Shown here piece by piece: positions 10,656-22,566 of a DNA stretch of 64,000 nt. The translations under genes and the position numbers were made by a program. The notes beneath the pieces were generated by a model that was not told the origin of the DNA, made no database searches, and saw only the letters and a program-made list of their open reading frames with translations. This DNA comes from Bicyclus anynana (Eukaryota > Arthropoda > Insecta > Lepidoptera > Nymphalidae), in contig NC_069098.1 in NCBI RefSeq assembly GCF_947172395.1, forward strand, positions 179,001-243,000, read 5' to 3'. Every line of letters starts with the position of its first letter. The first letter of the stretch is position 1.

Positions 10656-11700
10656 AGGTATACGTAGGTGTGTACCTACCAACTACCTACATACCTGTTT
10701 GAAAAGTGGTTATAAACGATTGAATGAATATCCAAGGCGTTTCAAGATTTTTCAATAAGTAAATGAAGAGGTAAGTATACCATGTCCAGATTGAATTGCG
10801 CTATTTGGTAAATAAACAAACCCTTTTGTCGATGCCAAACTTTCATAACAGTTTTCAGAACCATCAAACTGTTAAAACACGCACAAACACTTTGTTCTTT
10901 ACAATCCACCTATGGAGAATCATACAAACGTAACATTTTTTTAATTTACACAGGGTTTAATCAAAATTTTTAGAAATAAATGAAATTAAACACGAAATTA
11001 TGCACACAGATTACATTTAAATGTTAATTTGACGTTTCGTCTCTCTAAGGTTGTGCCAAGTAAAATTGTCACCACAGATTAAAAATGAACGATTTACCGA
11101 TTGTAAATATCGAATGTATTCCGTTCAGTATCGATATCGTAATTGAGTAATTTGAATAAAGTATTTTTTTCATAGCGCTGTTTAGTTAGTTACGTACTTA
11201 TATGTTAAAAAAAGATAATGCGTTAACAAGTACTGCCTAAATTTTTTAGTACTCTTTTAATTTATAACAAACAGATACAAGTGAAAAAAATGTTATTTGA
11301 TAGGTATTAATTAATATGCAACAGAAAGAGGTAGATAGTTAATAACGCGCGTATTTTGACTGTGTGACTAGTGTTGCCAACTTAGAAGTGAGTTTTTAAG
11401 TAAAGTGATTTTTTTACAATTGATATAAAATTCGATTAGTAGTAGTTAATTCTCGATATAGTTCATCAACGGCCCATCCCTGATGACGTCACAACTAATG
11501 TCAGTGATGAATACGGCCATATTTGTTTATAAGATTTTGCAATTCTAAAAAAACGAAGTTTACGTAGAGCCGCTAACGATTCCAGTCGCGAGTTGTTCGG
11601 GTAACAATACCTATTACAGAAACTGCTTCGTAAAGAACTTAAAGTCAAGATTGAAAATGCGAAAGTATCAATGAAAAGGTTATCAATTAACATTGTTAAG
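10656..11700. other. AT-rich intergenic, nothing recognised
   Basis: No coding-like frame and no named repeat seen on either strand. TAGGTA/TACCTA words, common in lepidopteran DNA, are frequent at 10650-10700. Confidence 0.45.
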
Positions 11701-12450
11701 TGACTCCGACAAGATTGAGACCTTTCACCCTCGCCACGAGGTGCGGGCGGCGCGGCCGGCTGCGGCTCGTTAGTGCCGCCGAGCCGCACCGCGCTAAGGG
11801 ACTGTTCACATTACACGCAGCAGTCACGAGCTCTTACTGCGGCCCGTCAGTGCCGCCGAGCCGCACCGAGTGCTAAGAGACTGCTCAAAATACACGGCAG
11901 CTGTGACGAGCTCCTGCTGCAACCGGTCAGTGCGGCCGAGCCGCACAGCGCGCAGGTTACGACGAGCGGCGAACTCGCGGCTCAGTGTAAACGGAGCTTT
12001 AGCGCGCGGTGTAAAGTTCACTCGACATTTTTCCCCGCGGAATCAAAGGCTATCGATTGCGGCTCGGTGCGGCTCGGTGCGGCGCGCGGTGCTGATTGCG
12101 CGTCGTCGACGCAATCTCGATTTCAGCGTCAATGATTAAAGGCGGTAACCCAATAAGGAGCGGATCGCGAGCGCTCATCGGAAACAAAACAAAAGAGTGC
12201 GGCTCGACTTACGTCATTACGCGCCGCGCCTCGCCGCCGCTCCGCAGCTTCTCATGAGCGCGCATCCGCCGCATTGTGGCATTGTGCCGCTCTTCCGGAT
12301 CCATTCGCGGCCGGCGCCGCACAATGGCTCCTTTTAGCGCGCGCGACGCACAGAATGCCGTGTTTTGGGTATCTCGCTGCGGATCGGGTGTCGCATTCAC
12401 ACAGCGCTGGCGACAGCGCGGGACTAGACGCTGGTGCGGAATTGTCTAAT
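11701..12450. other. CpG-rich block with degenerate tandem repeats
   Basis: About 750 bp of high CpG density between AT-rich flanks. The first part is a degenerate tandem array (11772-11960). Open frames across it run on several frames of both strands and give Arg/Ala/Ser-rich translations, so none is called. It could be a promoter island for an unseen transcript. Confidence 0.45.
11772..11960. repeat. Degenerate tandem repeat, period 77-80 bp
   Basis: The word 'agtgccgccgagccgcac' recurs at 11772, 11849 and (one change) 11929. The intervening parts align as 'gggactgttcacattacacg' / 'agactgctcaaaatacacgg'. About 2.4 copies. Confidence 0.75.
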
Positions 12451-13525
12451 CGCTTACATACGACTCATCCCTTACTTTTGAAACGTTCTCTGTAGACGAA
12501 TTACTACGACAAGACGACACACAATATTGCTACGACGAGGACCTGTAGGTAATAAACTATAAATAAAGCATGCAACCGAAGAACCATTTTAGTAGCGAAT
12601 TAATTAATCATAAGCCTAGTGTAAGCATTCAGCAGGAACTGACTTGGTATACCTACAGCCTTTAGTCGCGTCCGCCAGCGCCGCGCGCCGCCGTCGGGCG
12701 CCGGCCGACGGTCGACACGCGTCTGCTCCTTGTTTATACAAATACTAGAAAAGTACTTCTAATATACTCATATAGGTAGATACCTAAAGTATACACTATA
12801 ATAGTATTAAGACATAGTTTTATGAGACCAAATGCAGTGTATAAAATCACTAGATAACTGTTGCCAAATCCTATGCGACGACGAATCTCCGAGTCGGCTC
12901 GCTGTAGCTACTGGCCAGTTTAATTTAAAAATGAATCGTTCTATTGTGTTTATTGTAAAAAAAAAATCAACACTCTGAGACAAGAATTAAAAATAAATTA
13001 AGAGCACTAATACCTATATTATTACCTTCCTACTAATTTAAAGAAATTAAAACTAAGACATTAAAGATTGCTGGATTTGCACATACAAATAACATCAGGA
13101 CACTGATTTCTACCACCTACAATGAAAACACCTTCGAGATAGGATCGAGAGCAGTGCCGGGTTAGCCATAGGGCGGTGGCACTCGCTACAGACCCCGCGC
13201 CCAAGATAAAAAAGAACAAATGAGAAAAATAAATTTTCGACCATTTTCTCGAATACTTGAAGACTATTTATTTTATAATTATAAAAAAAACATTTACAGA
13301 AAATTTACTATGACAGACGGACACGCGAAAGATATCAGATTGGTATTTGTTTCTTTTTACAACCCTTAAAAGTTAAAAGGCTTACATTTGCTACACCCCG
13401 CGTCAGCTCAATCAGGCACTAATCGATAGGCATTTTCTAGGCAGGTTTAGGTACCTATATGATTGCTCAAACCCAAGCCTATTGACAATAGGTTTGAAAA
13501 GTTGTTAACCGGAAATCTGTCAAAG
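12451..13525. other. Intergenic, nothing firm
   Basis: AT-rich except for a short GC-rich patch (about 12665-12725). The segment 13055-13330 shares weak similarity with 18115-18500 ('ttgctggat', 'aaataaattttc..ctgttttctcgaata'), which suggests an old unnamed repeat. Confidence 0.4.
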
Positions 13526-13529
13526 CATA

Positions 13530-13800
13530 ACTATACGTAATGTGTCAAAAACATTTACTTAGTCGAGGTTACTACACTATTGATGAGTTCCTAAATTAAT
13601 TAAGAAATTGTAATGTTGTTATCATTTGTAAATTATGATAATGTATTTTTTTTAATAGAGCAACTGTTGAGTTTTTTGCCGGTTTTTTCTTAGCAGAACC
13701 TGCCTTCCGAACCGGTGGTAGAATCTTTACAAATAGTTAACTGACGTATCAAAAGTGCTTGTAAACTCAGCCTACTTGAAATAAATGAATATTGAATCTT
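13530..13800 (+). mobile_element. LINE 3' end (CR1/jockey-like family L1x), truncated
   Basis: Contains 'aaaacatttacttagtcgag', a short stop-rich coding tail, then the UTR signature 'gagcaactgttgagtt', 'cagaacctgccttccgaacc' and 'cagcctacttgaaataaatg'. The same 3' end is recognisable at 50145-50345 and 45565-45640. 5' truncation is normal for target-primed LINE insertion. Confidence 0.75.
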
Positions 13801-15025
13801 TGTAAGTGAACAATTTCATGTTTTTAGTGTACAGTATACCTAATAGGTACACGCACTGCGGCCAAGCGTCGCGTCGGCTCGCCCGGCGTGCCTGCTCTGG
13901 CCCGTTGCCGGGATGTGACCTTTGCGAATCTCATAAATAAACAAATGCCGTAACCGGAAAAAGCCTTTAATGCTTAGACTATAACTAGGTAAGCTCACCT
14001 GATTGAAAGTTACTGCATCGTAGATATTAGGCGTTACGTATGTAAGTACAAACTTCATTTTACACACATAGGTACACTACACATCCAAAAATCGACAGAC
14101 ACACAAACAAGTTGTGTCTGCATAAATATGCTAATGTCAACCACTGATAGTTAGATGATAGATGATAGTACTGTTAGATAGGTAGGAAATAAATGCATAA
14201 ATTATAATAATAATAATGTAAAAATAAGTCGTAAATTAAATTAAATTATACTAAAATGTCAAACTGACCAGATATAGGAATTTTAAAAATAAAATAAAAT
14301 AAAACTACGTTTACGTAATAATAGCATATCTATGACACGTGTTCGCTGCCGGCTGCGCTGCAGAAATGTGGATATGCTTGATCGTCAATGGTTAGCAAAA
14401 TAATTCGAAAAAACACCGTCAAAGATCTTTCGTGTCTCTAGAGATACGAGATACGAGAGGGCAAGTAGAGACATCCTGTAAAAATTACAAAATCCTGTCA
14501 AAAAAAATGCGTTTCTAGACCTATGAAACCTGCTGCATTCCTTAGTGACCACGATCTTACTCCATAGTTGTCATCGACTAACTCACAGTGGGTGCGCTGT
14601 TGTCAGACTTTAGACTTATGTCAACTGAGACTGAGGTTTTATAAAATGAGGCACATCCTCTTAGTCCATAGATGAGTGTGACCTCAGCCACTGTTCTGCT
14701 GAAGCGACTGCTGGTGGACAGGCAAGTGTGAGCGGCAGAGCTGTGCCGACGGGACGGCACGTGCTGATGGAGCCGGGAGTTCATGTTATGGTAGATATAC
14801 AACTTTAGGTCATTTCGTCTCAGTCAGTACTCGTCAACTCATCATCCACTCCTTTTACACACATGTCCTCTTTCACACAATCCAACCATCTCTTCTTTGG
14901 CCTTCCTCTCCTCTTATGTCCTTCCACAATACTTATTCATAATATTTTTAGTTTAGACAGTTGTCTGTTGGGAATTTTCAACATAAAAAATTGCATGTGT
15001 CATTCTAATATGCAAATACAATGAT
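13801..15025. other. Intergenic with minor repeat traces
   Basis: Mostly AT-rich. The stretch 14850-14945 ('ccaaccatctcttctttggc' and following) matches a LINE-like fragment also seen at about 58440-58510. No gene is supported. Confidence 0.4.
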
Positions 15026-15029
15026 CACC

Positions 15030-15445
15030 ATAACATTACGACGATTGGAATCGAGGAGATGATCGGCGACTCGGCCAGACCTGCGGCAATACAAGTAATG
15101 GATACAGTATCGCTGCGCCCTGCGCCCGCCAGACCTGCTGCGATACAAGTAATGGATACAGTATCGCCGCGTCTCGCGCTCGCCTCACACTCGCGGTGCG
15201 CGGTTTGTCGCCATTTTGAAAGAGGTGGCGAATCAAATAATGGAGAAATAATTTAATCAGGCGCGCTGCTCACCGCGCCGCCCTTGTGGCCCGGTGATAG
15301 GGTCGAGAGTCGCGCGCGCGGGGCGGAGGGTGGTAAAAAAGCGTAGCCGTCGTGTGTGCCCCCCCCCCCTCCCCCCTCCTTACGCCGCAAATTGAAATGA
15401 AATTGCATAATTCGCACGCAGCCGCCGCGACCTGAGACGACTCGC
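15030..15445. other. CpG-rich patch
   Basis: GC-rich block ending in a C-rich tract (15359-15380), containing a 54 bp tandem duplication. No recognisable protein is encoded. Confidence 0.4.
15077..15184. repeat. 54 bp tandem duplication, two copies
   Basis: The units at 15077 and 15131 both contain 'tacaagtaatggatacagta'. The period is 54 bp with a few substitutions and the array is embedded in GC-rich sequence. Confidence 0.85.
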
Positions 15446-15605
15446 TGCGACTGTGATTTGTTGCACTTCTTTTAAACAGAACTCGACATTGAAAAGAAAA
15501 AGCCTACAGAATTTGCTCAGTGTAGTCTTGTACTATAATGTATTAGGTATATGGTCTAGGGCATTTTTAGGACCTTAGTAACTATAGCTGAAAGTAGGTA
15601 AACTA
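15446..15605. other. Intergenic, nothing recognised
   Basis: AT-rich spacer. Confidence 0.4.
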
Positions 15606-15609
15606 TAAT

Positions 15610-16015
15610 TGTTTCGGGTCGACGTTTTTATTTAATTCGAATGTTAAGTTGTGGAATGCCCTTCCGACGTCAGCGGTTTCTGACACCAAGTACGAGTAGG
15701 TATAGTTCATTTGTGCACTTTAAGACAAGAGTGGCTAAGCATCTTCGAATCAAGCAATCTTCATAGACATTGCTTTCCATCGGGCATTGCTCGTAGTCAA
15801 GCGAAAATTCTTTCTATGTGTGGCTGTGTTGTTGCACAAGGTTTCTATAAATGCAGTTATAAAAATGCAAATGAAATATTCCTTCTCATAGGCATCCATC
15901 TCATAGTGTAGGCAGTGCATTTACATCTACAAAATGCTCTCCATTGGTATGGGCAATGGCTGGTAAAGGGGAATGCCCACCCTCGGCCCAGGCCTACCCT
16001 AACCACCCGGCTACT
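15610..16015 (+). pseudogene. Decayed LINE C-terminal fragment
   Basis: A frame beginning about 15640 reads VKLWNALPTSAV, then after a shift FICALKTRVAKHLRIKQS. This 'LWNsLP...FK.rv.rhL' pattern is typical of the extreme C-terminus of jockey/CR1-type LINE ORF2. Several frameshifts are present. Confidence 0.5.
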
Positions 16016-17145
16016 ACTTATATCTAAAAATATCTTGATAATTCTTTAATAATGAAATCATTACTGTGTCAAAAATGTTTGCTACAACGTTTTACGTCAT
16101 TTTTAATTCATCTTTAATTTGTCCACAACGGGGACAAGCTTTGACCGTAATAAAATATAGTTTATTAATTGGCTAATAATAATAAAACAAGAAAAATAAC
16201 AAACAAACCGATTGGTTATTCTTTTTCTTGTTTGTTAATCTTGTAACAGAAAAAACCGTCCGGCGAACATCTTGCCCTAGAAGAATGATAAAAAAATGTA
16301 ATTCTTCAAGAAACATACTTTTATTAAGCCAACTATTTAACTAAATCCTTATTTATATACCTATCATATTATCATATCTATATACTTTTATAAGGGGGGT
16401 ACATCTGGGTTCCCGGGGCCGACGTTGTATGGACCAGTGAGCATTCCCCTTTTCAAATTCTAAACAGGCCTTTATGTGTATTTCGGGCAAAAAATAGCCA
16501 CCTAATTGTTTTTCATATAATGCGTTAAGGTAGTTAAAAATCTTTATCCACCAAATTGAAATCCTTTAAATTAGAACTTAATGTTGCTATATTTACGCTA
16601 TGCTCTCATAGAGCCTGCGGTAGTTACACTTACCTCATTTTATGGTAAATTTGAAAGTTTCAGCCCTCGCTCCTGTCACAGCTGGTGTGGCAGTCATCGA
16701 ATTGGATGGCTTTAAAACGTTTCAAGGGTCCTAGTCCTCCTATATTCCAAAAATAAATATTTTTTTTTGATATTTTCTTAGAGATACCATGCTTGCAGTC
16801 GTCGAACCCATAGCAGGGTAGCAAACCTTCACTGGAAACCCTTTCTGTTTCATCATTAACGGTGTTTGCCGAAGAGTTGCCGCAAAACGAAGTACTGGCG
16901 ACATGGTCTTTCCTGTTATGCCGGAAAATTTATGAAAATACAGTTTGTATTTGAATGGTTGAGGGTCTGGACCGATGGAACTGCAACCTCACAAAGCTCC
17001 CACAGTCCAAGCTTTATCTTAACAGAAATAAAAGCTCAATGACCCGACCCAGGAACCAGTGGCGTGCACGACGGTAGGCACTATATGTAATGATTGTACA
17101 ATATCCAATAGACAGGTCAATAATGAGTTCCTTCTAACATCGTTG
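16016..17145. other. Intergenic, nothing firm
   Basis: AT-rich. The short segment 16395-16440 ('gggttcccggggccgac') looks like a LINE tail piece. No gene is supported. Confidence 0.4.
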
Positions 17146-17430
17146 TTAACAACCCATATTCGGCTCATTGTTGAGCACAAGTCTCCTTTCAGAATGAAAG
17201 GCTGGGTGAGGCTAATAGTCCACCACTATGGCCCAAATGCGGATTGGTAGACTTCTACACGTTTTTTCTTCACTGTTAGAGATACGTGTTATTTTATCTG
17301 TTAAAAAACTGGTTTTTTTTTGGAAAAAGTTAAAAAGAAGTGCATGCCTTTTACCGGATTGGAACTTACTCCCTCACCTTCAAATCGAATGCAGAGGTCA
17401 TATTTACTGGGCTATCACGGGTCACATAAT
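17146..17430 (-). mobile_element. SINE family B, minus orientation
   Basis: Carries the family B body ('caacccatattcggctcatt' to 'gcggattggtagacttc') and ends in a decayed tRNA-like head ('gggctatcacgg'). The central part around 17265-17340 is diverged. Confidence 0.8.
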
Positions 17431-18618
17431 TATAAACTAACCATATTATTTTAGGTAGAAGAATAAATAATCCATTTTTTCATGTGATTGTCAAGACTTT
17501 ATTTAGGTAAATAGTTTGGATTGTCCGATTTAGACCAAATATCTACAGGCATACTATTTTGTTTCTTAATATATTGCCATTATAATGTCTCTCAGTAGAG
17601 AAAAACCACGACTCGCATAGTCCTAGTTAGCAAAAACTCTAGTTTTTAGATTTTCATAGTCATCTCTGGAAGCCAATTTTTCACCGCAAGGAAAGTTCTG
17701 CTATGCAAGAAAAATATGGTAATAGCGTGTTGCCATATGTGGTCTATTGTGTATTGGTAAATACATCAAAACTGCAAAAACAGCACATTGTACCACTGTA
17801 CCGAGACGGTGTTTGTGAACAATTATGCCGTTAATATTAATAGTTTACTATTACAAAGTTCACTATTGTATAGTTAACCATTTTTGCCGTTATAATGTAA
17901 AATATTATAACGTTATTTTGCACTTTTTAATTTCCAGCGTACGTTTGTGTTTTTGAAGTTGGTTGTATTTTTAAATGGAATATCGTCCAATGCATGTGTC
18001 ATGCTCATGGTTGGTTTAGTTTGATCACAGGTACAATTAGTTATTCGGCTGACTAGAACTAAAATTTTAATTTCAGTAGTTTTTGAAACGGAAATAAAAA
18101 CCGTAGATAAAAATTTAACGGAAAAAAATAAATTTTCATCTGTTTTCTTGAATAACTTGAGAATTGTTGATTTTATAATGTTAATTTTTTATCTATTTTC
18201 TTGACTAACTTGTAAACTATTTATTTCCTAACTACAATTAATAAATTATATGTTCTTGAGATCCTCTTAACAAGCTGTTTCAATTAGATTTAGATGATGA
18301 CGGAATATTATTTAATGTAGACTTTATAACTGATAGGATTAGGAATGTCTAGTACTTTACTGACGTCTCTATTGTTAAATTAATAAATATTTCAAATAAA
18401 GTAACATATGAAATTAAACTCATTTACCTATTACAAATTATTTTGTTACAAACACAGTTTATGATTTAATAAAAAGTTGCTGGATTGTGCGAGTTTTATT
18501 ACTTATAAATAAAATGAGTTACAACACGAACTACATAGAACCATTTAGAACAATAATTAAATGCAATGGTAACAGAAAAACAATTTAACAGAAACAAAGT
18601 ATTAAGAATAACTTTAAA
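17431..18618. other. AT-rich intergenic, nothing firm
   Basis: No exon-like frame. The segment 18115-18500 has faint similarity to 13055-13330. Confidence 0.4.
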
Positions 18619-18985
18619 TCCTACTAATATTATAAACGCGAATGTTTGTTTGGATATTTGTTACTCTTTAACGCCGCTAGTACTACTGAAGCGATTTGGC
18701 TGAAAAAGGAATGGAAATAGATTTTACTCTGGAATAACACATAGGATACTTTTTATCCCGAAAAAAACCATGAATTCCCGAGATTTACGAAAACCTGATG
18801 ATTTTGATGGTATGAATGTTTGTTACTCTTTCACGCCTCGGCTACTGAACCGAATCACCTGAAATTTAAAGTAGATATAGATTATAGTCTGGATTAACAC
18901 ATATTAGGCTACTTTTTATCCCGGAAAAAATCCATGGCTCCCGAGGGATTTGTGACGAGGTCGCGGACGTTCGCTTGTCTAGAAT
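18619..18985 (+). mobile_element. Helitron-like non-autonomous repeat
   Basis: Begins 'ctactaatattataaacgcg', carries two 'gttactctttaacgcc'/'gttactctttcacgcc' modules and two 'tactttttatcccg' modules, and ends in the motif 'gaggtcgcggacgttcgctt' with CTAG. This block structure is widespread in Lepidoptera and is usually grouped with Helitron-like elements. The assignment to Helitrons is from memory of the family, not demonstrated here. Confidence 0.6.
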
Positions 18986-19084
18986 ATTTTTTCCTCACAA
19001 GAGCTCTGCACTGGAAGAGTATTTCTTTCTTAATGCAAAATAAGTTCTTTGCCATTTTTAAGGAAATCTTCTAATCAATTTTAT
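18986..19084. other. Spacer, nothing recognised
   Basis: Short AT-rich spacer. Confidence 0.4.
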
Positions 19085-19390
19085 GTTGTGGCACGAGATC
19101 CGCTATTAGAAATATATACCTTCATGTGATCAATTGTGATTAGAAAAAAAATATAGATAATATTGTACCGACTCGTAAATCTATATAATATTCACAGTGC
19201 ACATGGGTTGTCTACTTAAATTGTGGCCAAACAATAAAAAAATATTAAATTTTTAACTGAAAAATTTTAGTCAACTTCCCTCATCTTTTATTTAAAAAAA
19301 TCGTTCACTAGGTAAACGAATATACCGACAAGAACTGAAAACGCATAGGTTGCCTGCTCTCAAGTCGGTGCAACTATGGGGTTGCGTAGG
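19085..19390 (+). repeat. Left member of a diverged direct repeat pair
   Basis: Shares with 21595-21925, in order: 'attagaaat', 'aatattcac', a conserved 'gtcaact.c.ctcatctttt' block, 'aaaaaaatcgtt', and 'aacgcatag.ttgcctgctct'. The pair brackets the transposon nest at 19497-21375. Confidence 0.65.
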
Positions 19391-19496
19391 TTTTGTATTA
19401 GTCGAGTACTACCACATACCTACCTACTACTATATTTAGTATGCACAATAACCGAAATAGATGATCATTCGATATGACGTGAAAAGAACATAATGG
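19391..19496. other. Spacer before transposon nest
   Basis: AT-rich, no feature. Confidence 0.4.
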
Positions 19497-19995
19497 TAGG
19501 AGAGCCCGGGATGCTAAATTTGCAGTTACTAAAGCGTCATGGGAATCGATTAGATTTGGTAGATTATATGATAGAATAACAAATAATGATAATATTATTA
19601 TTCATCATATTTGGTCATTATGGCAGAGACTGGATGACCACCTGACCTGACGATGCTCAACGACTTCAGCAGAGTTTCTCAACGTGTGGGCCTAAAAATG
19701 AACATCATGTCTAATGCTCATGTACCGCTTAACCCAGTTATTGTTTAGGACTCAGCGCTCGAAATCGTAGATGAATAAGTATATATACCTAGGACACACA
19801 GTCCAGTTAGGTAGGTCCAATTTCGAGAAAGAGGTGAATCGCCGAATCCAGGTCGGCTGGGCAGTGTTTGGAAAACTCCGCGACATCTTTTCGTCTGAAA
19901 TTCCTCAGTGCTTGAAGACGAAAGTCTTCGAACAGTGTGTGTTGCCAGTGACGACCTACGGATCCGAAACTTGGTCGCTAACTATGGGCCTTATT

Positions 19996-20562
19996 ATAGT
20001 AGAGGAGCCGAAGAGGGGATTTTTGCAGTTACTCGAGCGCGGTAGATAAACATAAGGGACTATACCTTACACTTTGTCGAGTACGTCCACCGAGTATGAG
20101 CCCTTAATATTGGTGGGTACGTTTAGGGCAACCAAAAAAAAAACTAACTTCATAAATACTCAACCAGCACGTCAGATTAAGATAAGGTAGGTGAGTTGAT
20201 AGCTAAAAACTGCACATTTCGAAAATCTGACGATTTGAGCGTAACGTAATGGAATGGGAGGGTTGCAAAGTTACAAAATTAAACCCTTATATTTTAGTGC
20301 TCGAGGTACGAGTGCGATTAATTTTTTACTTATTTTTAAGGAAATAATCTCCTAATTAATCGCTAAAATTTTCTTACCATTTCAGTAAGCCAAAGTAATA
20401 AAAATTGTTTTTAAAGTTTTTTTTCCACCGCTAAAAGCGGAAAAAGTAAATAACCATTTATTCTTCCTATAATTTAATCTACCAAATGTAATCGGTCTCA
20501 AGGACGCTCGAGTAACTGCAAATTTAGCATCCCGGGCTCCCCTACCCCTATTAGAAGGCTCA
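19996..20562. mobile_element. MITE family M2, inner copy inside the RTE fragment
   Basis: Bounded by 'gtagaggagcc' (left, about 19996) and its inverted match 'ggctcccctac' (right, about 20555). Both subterminal regions carry 'gcagttactcgagcg' in inverted orientation. It interrupts the RTE exactly between 'ggtcgctaactatgggcc' and 'agaaggctcaacgtcactc', which are contiguous in the other copies (compare 33945-33980). It has no coding capacity. Confidence 0.85.
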
Positions 20563-20902
20563 ACGTCACTCAGCGGGCGATGCTTGGAGTTTCTTTGCGT
20601 AATTGAATTAGAAATGAGGAGATCCACAGACGAACCAAAGTCACTGACATAGCTCAGCGGGTCGCGACGCTGAAGTGGCAATGGGCAGGATACATAGTTC
20701 GAAGCGCCGATGGACGTTGGGGTCCCAAGGTGCTGGAATGACGACCCCACACCGGAGAGCGCAGTGTTGGTCGACCCCCCATTAAGTGGACCGAAGACAT
20801 CAAGCGGGTTGCATGGAGCCGTTGAATGCTGACGGCTCGAGACCGTTTTATTTGGAAGTCCATGCAAGAGGTCTATGTCCAGCAGTGGACGTCCATTGAC
20901 TG

Positions 20903-20935
20903 ATAATGATGATGATGATGGATGATGATGATGAC
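20903..20935. repeat. (GAT)n run at RTE 3' end
   Basis: Short GAT/ATG repeats after the LINE tail; normal for RTE elements. Confidence 0.85.
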
Positions 20936-21375
20936 ATGATAGAAAAAATAAATGGTCATACTCGTACACTTTTTTCGCTCTCAGCGGTGGGGAAAAAAAA
21001 CTACAGACTTTAAAGAAAAAATTTTATTACTTTGGATTACTGAAATTATCAGAAAACATGAGTATCAATTATCAATCAGGAGATTACTCGCTCGTTGCTT
21101 GACAACAATAATATACCTAAGGAACTAAGGGTTTTATTTTGTAACTTTGGAACCCTCCCATTTTATTACGTCACGCTCAAATCGTCAGATTTTCGAAATG
21201 CTCACCTTTTAGCTATCAACTCCCTTACCTTTATCTGACGTGCAGGTTGAATATTTCTGTAGTTAGTTTTTTTTTGGTTAAAGTTAAAGTAAGTAGGTAA
21301 GTTAAAGTATATCCTTTATGTTCATCTGCCGCCTTCGAGTAACTGCAAAAATCCCCTCTTAGGCTCCCCTACAAT

Positions 21376-21594
21376 AAAGAGGCCGAACTTTAAATTCTTG
21401 ACCAAAATTTCCCATTTGCATTTTCCACCATCTTGAAAAAAGATTTCAATCCAGTTTTTATTACAATAACTCTGTTCTCCGTTGGGATTCAAAAATATTG
21501 ATGCAAAACTTTTTTGTTGCTCTTTGTACGCGCTACAATTAAGATCTCTTACATTTTTTACCTATCATTCATATTTAATCGATATCTCATATCG
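21376..21594. other. Spacer, nothing recognised
   Basis: AT-rich, no gene. Confidence 0.4.
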
Positions 21595-21925
21595 ATCAAA
21601 AAATCATGGTACGAGGTTCGTTATTAGAAATGTATATTGTACAGGTACCCTCATCTGTTATTTAACAGTGATTAGAAATGTACATTGTACAGGTACCCTC
21701 ATCTGTTATTTAACAGTGATTAGAAATAAATGATACATAATATTCACGTTGACTCATTGCACGTAGGTTGCCTAGTTTTATTTTGGCAAAACAAGGAAAA
21801 TTATAAAATAACTGAAAGTTTTTTGTCAACTTCACTCATCTGTTTTTAAAAAAATCGTTTAGGTACTAGAAAGTATATACCAAACAGATCTGACAACGCA
21901 TAGCTTGCCTGCTCTCAACGACGAT
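21595..21925 (+). repeat. Right member of the diverged direct repeat pair
   Basis: Aligns with 19085-19390, but has gained a local tandem duplication (21623-21718). Confidence 0.65.
21623..21718 (+). repeat. 48 bp tandem duplication, two copies
   Basis: Copies begin at 21623 and 21671. Each carries 'ttgtacaggtaccctcatct' and 'gttatttaacagtg', with one base different, so the duplication is recent. Confidence 0.95.
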
Positions 21926-22290
21926 GTATTTCTGTTGCTGCTCTATCAAAAGAATAAAATAAATATATATGGGACTCGATATAACATACATGATGTTTTT
22001 GCCGTTTTTATGGATAACGATTCGGCACACTTCATGCGCGACTCCTACTCGACATATATCGACAACAATAGACGATTGACATACAGAGCTGATGACGTAC
22101 CTGATGGTAACTGAACCCCATGGCTGATACCTGAACACAGCAACACTCTGCAGGGCGTGCGAGGAACACCTCCTATGGAGCCTCAGACCAAATACCTATG
22201 AACTTGTATCCCCCCTAATTCCCCAACAATAAATTCTGGTGTTTTTTGAGGGGGCGTGGTAAAATAACACATCGTAAAACTTCACCATCA
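21926..22290. other. Intergenic, nothing recognised
   Basis: Short open frames on both strands (about 21866-22138) have no recognisable domain and overlap each other. Neither is called. Confidence 0.4.
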
Positions 22291-22566
22291 TTGTTGACAA
22301 CCCATGTTCGGCTCACTGTTGAGCACGAATCTCCCCTCAGAATGAGAGGGATTCGGCCAATGCGGATTGGTAGACTTCACACACCTACATAATTAAGAAA
22401 AAGTAGGTCTTTTACGATTTTTCCTTCAACGTTTGAGACACATTATAACTAATTTCGTAGAATACACATAACTGAAAAGTTAGAGGTGCAAGCCCCAGAC
22501 CGGATCCGAACCTATGCCCTCCGAATCGAAGCCCAAGATCAAATCCACTGGGCTATCACGGCTCCT
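22291..22566 (-). mobile_element. SINE family B, minus orientation
   Basis: Near-complete: body from 'caacccatgttcggctcact' to 'gccccagaccggatccgaac', tRNA-like head ending 'gggctatcacggctcc'. The B box on the minus strand reads GGTTCGGATCC. Confidence 0.85.

Larger units (their letters stand above)
19577..20935 (+). pseudogene. RTE-clade LINE fragment inserted in MITE M2
   Basis: 5'-truncated RTE: RT C-terminal part (19600-19995; for example NFEKEVNRRIQVGWAVFGKL and FEQCVLPVTTYGSETWSLTM), then, after an inserted MITE, the C-terminal block and 3' tail (20565-20935) ending in a (GAT)n run. The 9 bp ATGATAGAA occurs at 19568-19576 and 20936-20944, immediately outside both ends, and is a good target-site duplication. 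Frameshifts make it non-functional. Confidence 0.85.
19497..21375. mobile_element. MITE family M2, outer copy, split by an RTE insertion
   Basis: The left end is 'gtaggagagcccgggatgct' (19497) and the right end is the reverse complement of 'gtaggggagcctaagagggg' (21375), so the two terminal inverted repeats face each other. Removing the RTE insertion (19577-20935) restores continuity: 19497-19576 joins 20936-21375 and aligns to the inner copy at 19996-20562. The outer copy lies in the opposite orientation to the inner copy. Confidence 0.8.

Noticed and set aside
11773..12495. Open frames of 60-120 codons in the CpG block
   Set aside because: Overlapping on both strands and compositional; part of the sequence is tandem repeat.
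20382..20969. 195-codon minus-strand open frame
   Set aside because: Runs antisense through the RTE 3' fragment and across MITE sequence; a chance frame over nested repeats.
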